DNA of 16,602 bases. It comes from CAZNLL01 sp964573885. GTDB lineage: Bacteria > Desulfobacterota > DSM-4660 > Desulfatiglandales > Desulfatiglandaceae. Shown piece by piece: positions 1 to 5,260 of the stretch. Numbering within the stretch: position 1 is the first letter of the stretch; each line of letters begins with the position of its first letter. The translations under genes and the position numbers were made by a program. Below the pieces are notes generated by a model. The model was not told where the DNA came from and did not search any database. It saw only the letters and a program-made list of their open reading frames with translations. The stretch lies in contig CAZNLL010000092.1 of assembly GCA_964573885.1 (NCBI GenBank), forward strand, positions 1 to 16,602, in the 5' to 3' direction.

Positions 1-74
1 TTGGGCGAGCCGGATTAGAGGACCCTCCAGGACTGCACCTCTCGAAAAGATTTTTTATGGGTGCGGCCCTTTCT

Positions 75-98
75 CTTGAATACAGGATGGACCCCATT
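75..98 (+). promoter_or_regulatory. Possible sigma-32-type promoter upstream of the sigma factor gene
   Basis: CTTGAA at 75-80 and CCCCATT at 92-98 match the -35 and -10 hexamers known for heat-shock sigma-32 promoters. A C/T-rich stretch (CCCTTT) precedes the -35 box. The spacer between CTTGAA and CCCCAT is 11 bp, about 2 bp shorter than the usual 13-17, which weakens the call. The site lies about 50 bp upstream of the start codon of an RpoH-like gene, so it would imply autoregulation or a heat-shock cascade. Confidence 0.4.
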
Positions 99-151
99 GC
101 CTGATTTGAAGAAAGAAGCAAAATGGTAAAAAAGGCATTAAAGGGAGTCAC

Positions 152-1057
152 ATGATGCAAGCATCCCCTCAAAAAAGGACGGGCGCCCAACACCCTGTGG
201 CCCTTGCGGATCCCCTCCAGCTGTATCTCCTTGAGATCAGAGGCTACGACCTCCTGACCAGGGAGGAGGAAAAAGAGCTGGCCGTCAGGGTGAGGGAGAA
301 AAATGACCGCGAGGCCGCCCACAAGCTGGTCAATTCCAATCTCAGGCTTGTGGTAAAAATCGCCATGGATTTCCAGCGGTATTGGACCAAGAATCTCCTG
401 GACTTGATCCAGGAAGGCAACCTGGGCCTGATCCATGCCGTCAAAAAATTCGATCCCTATCGGGGGATCCGGTTCTCCTATTACGCCTCCTTCTGGATCA
501 GGGCCTATATGCTCAAATTCCTTATGGAAAACTGGAAACTCGTTAAAATAGGAACCACACAGAACCAGCGCAGATTGTTTTTCAAGCTGGCCAAGGAAAG
601 AGAAAAGCTGCTGGCCCAGGGCCAGGAGCCCCACCCCAAGCTCCTTGCAGAACGCCTGGATGTAAGGGAGGACGAAGTGACGGAAATGACCGAGCGCCTG
701 GCCCGGCCGGATGTGTCCATCGACGCCCCCTCCAGGGAAGGTTCCCGGGGATACCAGGATACGATTCCGGCCGAGGAGATGGAGGCGGACGAGAGGCTCT
801 CTGAGAAAGACCGGAGAGAGCGCCTTTCAGCAGAGATCAAAAACTTCCGAAAAGAACTCAACGGCAGGGAGGCGGACATCTTTGACAACCGTATCATCGC
901 AGAACATCCCAAGACATTACAGCAACTGGGCGAGGAGTACGACATCTCCCGGGAGCGGGTCCGTCAACTCGAGAGCAAAATCGTCATTAACGCCAATAAA
1001 TGGCTTCACAAGAGGATTCCAAACTTTGGCGAAGAGTACGGAGAACTGACCCGGTGA
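152..1057 (+). CDS. rpoH: RNA polymerase sigma factor, sigma-32 (RpoH) type
   Basis: A sigma-70 family protein of 301 residues that would direct RNA polymerase core to alternative, probably heat-shock-type, promoters. Region 1.2 lies at residues 20-40 (DPLQLYLLEIR). Region 2 covers about 55-130, with the core-binding NLRLVV and DLIQEGNLGL and the -10 recognition segment FDPYRGIRFSYYASFWIRAY. The RpoH-box-like QRRLFFKLAKER at 139-150 is the main reason to prefer RpoH over RpoD or RpoS. Region 4.2, the helix-turn-helix that reads the -35 box, is at about 255-276 (LQQLGEEYDISRERVRQLE). The length is close to E. coli RpoH (284). The start is one of two adjacent ATGs (152 or 155), behind AAGGGAG. 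The gene converges on the P-type ATPase with a gap of about 50 bp. Family is certain; the exact regulon is inferred. Confidence 0.88.
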   Translation: MMQASPQKRTGAQHPVALADPLQLYLLEIRGYDLLTREEEKELAVRVREKNDREAAHKLVNSNLRLVVKIAMDFQRYWTKNLLDLIQEGNLGLIHAVKKFDPYRGIRFSYYASFWIRAYMLKFLMENWKLVKIGTTQNQRRLFFKLAKEREKLLAQGQEPHPKLLAERLDVREDEVTEMTERLARPDVSIDAPSREGSRGYQDTIPAEEMEADERLSEKDRRERLSAEIKNFRKELNGREADIFDNRIIAEHPKTLQQLGEEYDISRERVRQLESKIVINANKWLHKRIPNFGEEYGELTR

Positions 1058-1107
1058 TGGGGTCAAGCCAGGAGCACCGCCAGTAAGACCGCTAAACTCC
1101 AACCCCC

Positions 1108-3810
1108 TCAGATCCTGACTTGTTTGATCCCTTGTCCGATGAGCAGTGGGAAGAGGCTCATCCCGATAATCACACACCACCCCTTGGCTCCCGGCGGCAC
1201 CATGCTGAGGGCGGTGGAAATGCCGGGAAGGTAAACCGCCGCCAGGAGCAGGACCGAACACAGTCCCAAGGCGCCCCATACAAAGGGGTTTCGGGTGATA
1301 TCATTCTTTATAAGGGGAGAATCCCCATCCCTCATGTTGAATACGTGCCAGAGCCTGGCAAAGGCCAGGGTCAGGAACGACACGGTAACCGCATGCTCTT
1401 TCTCCATCCCCAGTGAGCTGAGGGCGATCTTAAAGGCCGCCAAAACGGCCGCAGCGATCAAAAGCCCGTATCCCACAATGGCGAGCCAATGCCCGCGGGT
1501 CAGGATGGGCTCGTCCGAGTCCCGGGGAGGCCGTTTCATCTTTGAGGAATCGCCCTTACCCACACCCAGAGCCAGGGCCGGGAATACGTCACCGATCATA
1601 TTCAGATACAGGATCTGCAACGGCAGAATGGGCAGCGGCGCCCCGGCCAACAGGGCGAAGCCGACGATCATGATCTCGCCCACATTACCGGAAAGGAGAA
1701 AGAGAATAAACTTCCGGATATTGTCGAAAATGGCCCGGCCCTGCTGAATAGCCACCACAATGGTCCTGAAGGCGTCGTCTCTCAAGACCACGTCTGCGGC
1801 TTCCCGGGCCACCTGGGTCCCCCGCCGGCCCATGGCCACTCCAATGTCCGCCTTCTTGAGGGCCGGGGCGTCGTTCACCCCATCCCCGGTCATGGCCACC
1901 ACAGATCCGTTTTTCTGGTGGAGGGTGATCAGATCCAGCTTTTGTTTGGGATTTACCCGGGCAAAAATAGGGGCCTGGAGCATTCTTTGCCGGCCCTCTT
2001 CGGTGAGTTCATCCGGGTTTTTCAGGTCCTTGCCATGGATCACCCTGGCCCTGTCCCCGTCGGTGAGGTTCAAGGCCCTGCCGATGTGCCGTGCCGTCAC
2101 CGGCTGATCTCCCGTGACCATGATGATTCTGATGCCGGCCTCCCTGCAGGCCCTGATGGCCTCTTCCACATCTTTGCGCGGAGGATCCATAAGGCCCAGT
2201 AAACCAAGAAAAACGAGGTCCTCATAGGGATCGCCTTCGACGGATTCTGCGCTCCTGGTCGCCACAGCCAGGACCCGCAGCCCCGCCTCAGCCATTTCCC
2301 CATTGGTTTCCATCCAACCTTTGCGTTGATCCTTGTCCAGATCCTTTTCCCCGTCAACGGTCCGGACCCGCGTGCAGGATTGGAGCACGGCCTCGGGCGC
2401 CCCTTTGACGGCCACCACATATTGACCTTTCTTTTTGTGAAAGGTGGCCATCATCATGGCCTCCGGGTCAAAGGCCTCTTCCCGTTCCTCGGGCATGTTT
2501 TGTAGCAATTCCTCCCGGACCAATCCGGCCTTTTCGCCTGCTCTCAGGAGGGCGAGTTCCATGGGATCACCCACGCCGGCTTCCTTTTTTGCGGAAGACT
2601 TCCTGCCCAGTTCCGCGTTGTTACAAAGCACCCCTACCTGCAGGGCCTCCTGCAGCGCAGGGTGATCACTCGGGTCAAGGGTCTCACCCCCCAAGAAGAA
2701 GCCCCCTTTCTCCTCTTCCTCTTCGGGTCTCATTTCCACCACGGCATTGGCCTGCAGGGGTGGCAGAAAAACCTGGGACAGGGTCATGCGGTTTTCCGTG
2801 AGGGTGCCGGTCTTATCCGTACATATGATACTGGTGGCACCCAGGGTCTCTACGGCGGAGAGCCGGTTCATCATGGCATTGCGGCGGGCCATCCGCCACA
2901 TACCCCTGGCCAGGGCGATGGTGGCCACAATGGGCAACCCTTCCGGTATGGCGGCCACGGCCAAGGCGATGGATGTCTCAATAATAAGAAATAACTCCCT
3001 CCGGGCGGCCAGCCCGCTGACCGCCACCAGCAGGGCAACCGCCAAAGTGATCCAGATCAACCGATAGGCCAGGCGGTTGAGCCGCCGTTCCAGGGGCGTC
3101 AGTTCCTCTTCAGCCTCTTCCGCCAGGGAGGCCACCTTACCTAGCTCGGTCTGTCCCCCTGTGGCCACCACAATACCCTGTCCCGAACCCATGGTTACGG
3201 CGGTCCCTTTAAAGGCCATGTTCTTCTTTTCGGCCAGGGGGACATCTCCTTCCACGGGATCAACCCCTTTTCCCACTGCCACAGATTCCCCGGTGAGAGA
3301 TGACTCGTCGGCCTGAAGCCTGGCCGCCTCGGTAAGGCGAAGATCCGCGGAAACGATGTCCCCCGCCTCCAGGACGACCACATCGCCGGGCACCAGGTTT
3401 TCTGAGGGAATCTCCTTAAGGCCCCCTTCCCGAAGGACCTTGGCCTTTGCTTGCCCCATACGGTGAAGGGCCTCCATGGAACGGGTGGCTCTCAGCTCCG
3501 TAAAGAATCCGATGACAGCGTTGACCACAATGGCGATGGCAATGGAGACGCCTTCCAGCAAACGGCCGAAAGAAAAGGAGAGGGCCGCAGCCAGCACCAA
3601 AAGCCCCACAATAGGATTTTTCACCTGATCCCACAGGATCAACCACGCCGACCTTCTCCGGGTTGCCTTGAGACGATTGTAACCAAATCTCCTAAGCCTT
3701 TTCCCGACCTCGGTCTCGGCCAGACCTCCTTCCGCGGAGACCTCCATGTCCTTCGCCACCTCTTCCCAGGGGTGGGCCCAAGGCGTGTTTATGGAGGGAT
3801 GTTCACCCAT
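1108..3810 (-). CDS. P-type cation-transporting ATPase (type II, Ca2+-ATPase-like)
   Basis: An ATP-driven inner-membrane cation pump of 900 residues, the usual length for bacterial type II pumps. An N-terminal cation ATPase domain (about 10-80) is followed by M1-M2, the actuator domain with TGES at 173-176, and M3-M4 with PEGLP at 289-293. Next come the phosphorylation motif DKTGTLT (332-338, Asp332), the nucleotide-binding KGAPE (469-473), TGDQPVTA (566-573), the hinge TGDGVNDAPA (641-650), and M5-M10. In M5-M6, NVGE (709-712) and NMIGD (737-741) align with the SERCA ion-site residues, but the SERCA Thr799 position is Gly740. A Glu-rich insert lies at 363-367. The ATG is preceded by a G-rich, non-canonical ribosome site. 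The gene stands alone. Ca2+ or another cation (Na+ or H+) cannot be decided from sequence; Na+ would fit the N-ATPase and antiporter nearby. Confidence 0.9.
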   Translation of the reverse strand: MGEHPSINTPWAHPWEEVAKDMEVSAEGGLAETEVGKRLRRFGYNRLKATRRRSAWLILWDQVKNPIVGLLVLAAALSFSFGRLLEGVSIAIAIVVNAVIGFFTELRATRSMEALHRMGQAKAKVLREGGLKEIPSENLVPGDVVVLEAGDIVSADLRLTEAARLQADESSLTGESVAVGKGVDPVEGDVPLAEKKNMAFKGTAVTMGSGQGIVVATGGQTELGKVASLAEEAEEELTPLERRLNRLAYRLIWITLAVALLVAVSGLAARRELFLIIETSIALAVAAIPEGLPIVATIALARGMWRMARRNAMMNRLSAVETLGATSIICTDKTGTLTENRMTLSQVFLPPLQANAVVEMRPEEEEEKGGFFLGGETLDPSDHPALQEALQVGVLCNNAELGRKSSAKKEAGVGDPMELALLRAGEKAGLVREELLQNMPEEREEAFDPEAMMMATFHKKKGQYVVAVKGAPEAVLQSCTRVRTVDGEKDLDKDQRKGWMETNGEMAEAGLRVLAVATRSAESVEGDPYEDLVFLGLLGLMDPPRKDVEEAIRACREAGIRIIMVTGDQPVTARHIGRALNLTDGDRARVIHGKDLKNPDELTEEGRQRMLQAPIFARVNPKQKLDLITLHQKNGSVVAMTGDGVNDAPALKKADIGVAMGRRGTQVAREAADVVLRDDAFRTIVVAIQQGRAIFDNIRKFILFLLSGNVGEIMIVGFALLAGAPLPILPLQILYLNMIGDVFPALALGVGKGDSSKMKRPPRDSDEPILTRGHWLAIVGYGLLIAAAVLAAFKIALSSLGMEKEHAVTVSFLTLAFARLWHVFNMRDGDSPLIKNDITRNPFVWGALGLCSVLLLAAVYLPGISTALSMVPPGAKGWCVIIGMSLFPLLIGQGIKQVRI

Positions 3811-4099
3811 TATCCGCCCCCATCACAGACCTTCTTCACAATAAGCCTACCCGTGAGCCCCTGGAAGACTTCGGAGTGTGGCTTTCAAGGTCCACCAGGT
3901 TTTTGGGAAACCGAATGCCGTTGTGGGAAAGCCTGGTGAGCATCACAAAGCAAGGCATAGATGTTCCTCCTTTCCACCAAGGGAGGGGTTGTTCTCAACC
4001 CGTTTCAAGCAGTTCTGGGACAAGCGTATCTTTTTCATTGACCCTTCTGTATGGGTTGGACCATGTATTCTGATGATTCCCGGGCCGTATTTTTGAGTT
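3811..4099. other. Intergenic stretch upstream of the P-type ATPase
   Basis: Apart from the short GYD-like remnant at 3836-3958 (minus), I see no convincing gene. A small hairpin GGTTG-TTCT-CAACC lies near 3986-4000. Open frames on the plus strand here overlap the minus-strand remnant and resemble no known family. The repeat block begins near 4100. The promoter of the P-type ATPase must lie here on the minus strand, but I cannot point to clear hexamers. Confidence 0.5.
3836..3958 (-). pseudogene. Probable truncated GYD-domain protein remnant
   Basis: A 40-codon minus-strand reading frame with a strong ribosome site (AAAGGAGG, 6 nt before the ATG). It begins MPCFVMLTRLSHNGIR, which from memory resembles the start of small GYD-domain (PF08734) proteins of about 95 residues found in Desulfobacterota. 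After about residue 25 (FPKNLVDLE) the resemblance stops and the frame ends 15 codons later. I found no continuation of a GYD domain in the other frames downstream. The good ribosome site with a family-like N-terminus and no C-terminal part suggests a gene truncated by deletion or rearrangement next to the P-type ATPase. It could instead be a short leader peptide, since it lies just upstream of the ATPase on the same strand. Confidence 0.4.
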
Positions 4100-4136
4100 G
4101 AGGATCCCAGGATTCAAGGATTCGAGGGTTCAAGTG

Positions 4137-4152
4137 GCGGCGCAAGCGCCGC
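4137..4152. repeat. GC-rich REP-like hairpin (block A)
   Basis: The arms GCGGCGC and GCGCCGC are perfect 7-nt inverted repeats around AA. Block E has the same element with one G-T change (16427-16442). In block D the same place in the module holds a different stem, GGCGGC-AAA-GCCGCC (14156-14170). Keeping a stem despite sequence change suggests structure matters. Confidence 0.7.
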
Positions 4153-4344
4153 GGTATTGGGTATCAGGTATTAGTCGTGATGTGCGATCTGGGATGTGCG
4201 ATGTGCGACCCCTGCCCATATCTCATATCTCCCATCTCATAAGGATCCAAGGATCCAAGTGATTTCGCTACTCCTCCACTGATTACTGATGACTGATTAC
4301 TGATCACTTTCGTTTCAATACCCAATACCCAGTAACCAATACCG

Positions 4345-4361
4345 GTCAACCCTAGGTTGAC
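4345..4361. repeat. GTCAACC hairpin (block A)
   Basis: Inverted repeat GTCAACC-CTA-GGTTGAC. The same stem occurs at 9161-9177, 10555-10573 and 16532-16548. Three copies have the loop CTA, and the 10555 copy has AAA with an arm one pair longer (GGTCAACC/GGTTGACC). Confidence 0.8.
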
Positions 4362-4380
4362 TGATCACTGATCACTGATC

Positions 4381-4580
4381 ACTTTCCTTTCAGTAACCAA
4401 TACCCAAGTTGATGGCCGTCTCATACAACGGAGTGAGGCTATCTCCCAGGCCTTGGGCACCCCACTCGCTCACCCATGGGACGCATTTTCCCCGGGGAGC
4501 GTCGCCCGGGGAAAAATATCTTCTGTCCCTGTAATCAAGGGGCCGTTCCGCGGACCCGGGCGGTTAAATTGAATCCCCAA
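4381..4580. repeat. Repeat module of about 200 bp, copy 1
   Basis: Nearly identical to 9211-9450 apart from a 45-bp insertion there and a few substitutions. It contains a strong hairpin: TTTTCCCCGGG at 4486-4496 and CCCGGGGAAAA at 4505-4515 around an 8-nt loop. The module is followed by the AACG array. No long frame is open on either strand. Confidence 0.85.
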
Positions 4581-4632
4581 CGAAATCAACGATCATAACG
4601 ATATTAACGATCTAAACGCTCCTAACGCCCAA
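4579..4632. repeat. Phased 9-bp AACG tandem array
   Basis: AACG recurs at 4579, 4588, 4597, 4606, 4615 and 4624, exactly 9 bp apart, with variable five-base tails (AAATC, ATCAT, ATATT, ATCTA, CTCCT, CCCAA). Related units occur at 14311-14348 and singly at 9471-9479 (AACGCTCCT) and 14407-14415 (AACGATCAT). Confidence 0.8.
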
Positions 4633-4719
4633 AACCCACATCTCAAAATACATTATTGACCCCATACACATTTTATGGTCCAAAGGTTTTCATAAAGAAA
4701 CAATTGGGGGGAGGATATC

Positions 4720-5247
4720 ATGAGCGATTATGTAAATCGTATGATTCGAGCGGCAAAACTGGATGTGCGGCTCTATGAGGAAGTGGAAGCGGACACAGGG
4801 GCCTTGTGGCAGGCCATGGGGGTGGTGGTCCTCTCCAGCCTGGCCGCCGGTGTGGGAAGCATCAGTACCGTAGGAGTGCTGGGGCTTTTGCTGGGAACGA
4901 TATCGGCCCTCCTGGGCTGGTATGTGTGGGCCTACCTCACTTACTTGATCGGCACCAAATGGCTGCCGGAGCCACAGACCCGGGCCAACCACGGGGAACT
5001 GTTGAGGACCATCGGTTTTGCCAGTTCTCCGGGATTGATCAGGATCTTGTCCATCATCCCGGGTCTCACTTGGCTCGTCTACGCCGTGGCCGGGATCTGG
5101 ATGCTTGTAGCCATGGTCATCGCCGTGAGGCAGGCCCTGGATTACCAGAGCACTTTAAGGGCCGTGGGGGTCTGTCTTATCGGGTGGGTCATCCAAGGCC
5201 TGGTCATGGCCCTGCTTCTTGTACTTTTCGGAGGCACCCCCTCCTGA
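4720..5247 (+). CDS. Yip1-family integral membrane protein
   Basis: A 175-residue protein with a short polar N-terminus (about 1-30) followed by roughly five hydrophobic segments, at about 31-50, 52-77, 101-122, 124-138 and 148-171. The layout and the segment around WLPEPQTRANHGELLRTIGF resemble small bacterial Yip1-domain (PF04893) proteins, whose role is unknown. The ATG at 4720 follows a strong GGGGGGAGG ribosome site (4706-4714). The gene stands alone behind repeat block A and ends 13 bp from the convergent stop of the acyl-CoA synthetase gene, leaving no room for a conventional terminator. The membrane nature is clear; the family call is by resemblance and no function should be assumed. 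Confidence 0.7.
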   Translation: MSDYVNRMIRAAKLDVRLYEEVEADTGALWQAMGVVVLSSLAAGVGSISTVGVLGLLLGTISALLGWYVWAYLTYLIGTKWLPEPQTRANHGELLRTIGFASSPGLIRILSIIPGLTWLVYAVAGIWMLVAMVIAVRQALDYQSTLRAVGVCLIGWVIQGLVMALLLVLFGGTPS

Positions 5248-5260
5248 AAAACCGGCGGTC

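Larger units (their letters stand above)
4100..4640. repeat. Composite intergenic repeat block A
   Basis: The most complete copy of a modular repeat family. In order it holds: a GATTCAAGGATTC motif (4111-4123); a GC hairpin (4137-4152); a GGTATTGGGTATC arm (4153-4174); a segment rich in GATGTGCGA and CATATCTCA (about 4176-4260); ACTGATC/ACTGATTACTGATGA tandems (4277-4309); an ACCCAATACC arm (about 4316-4343); a GTCAACC hairpin (4345-4361); more ACTGATC tandems (4360-4384); a module of about 200 bp (4381-4580); and a phased AACG array (4579-4632). The modules recur in blocks B-E. I see no long open frame, so these are non-coding. Confidence 0.9.

Noticed and set aside
1058..1107. Bidirectional terminator between the sigma factor and P-type ATPase genes
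   Set aside because: No stem of useful length or flanking T/A tracts could be found in the 50 bp.
4360..4384. ACTGATC tandems as a CRISPR-like or phage integration repeat
   Set aside because: The unit is 7 bp with no unique spacers, no cas genes are nearby, and copies occur in several spacers with other modules.
4401..4482. Short minus-strand frame through the 200-bp module (reads ...EWGAQGLGDSLTPLYETAINLG...)
   Set aside because: It is only about 27 codons with no ribosome site or in-frame start of note, and its conservation is equally strong at all codon positions, as expected for a nucleotide-level repeat.
4656..4679. TTGACC and TATGGT as a sigma-70 promoter for the Yip1-type gene
   Set aside because: The spacing is only 12 bp and the -10 match is poor. 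The promoter remains unassigned.
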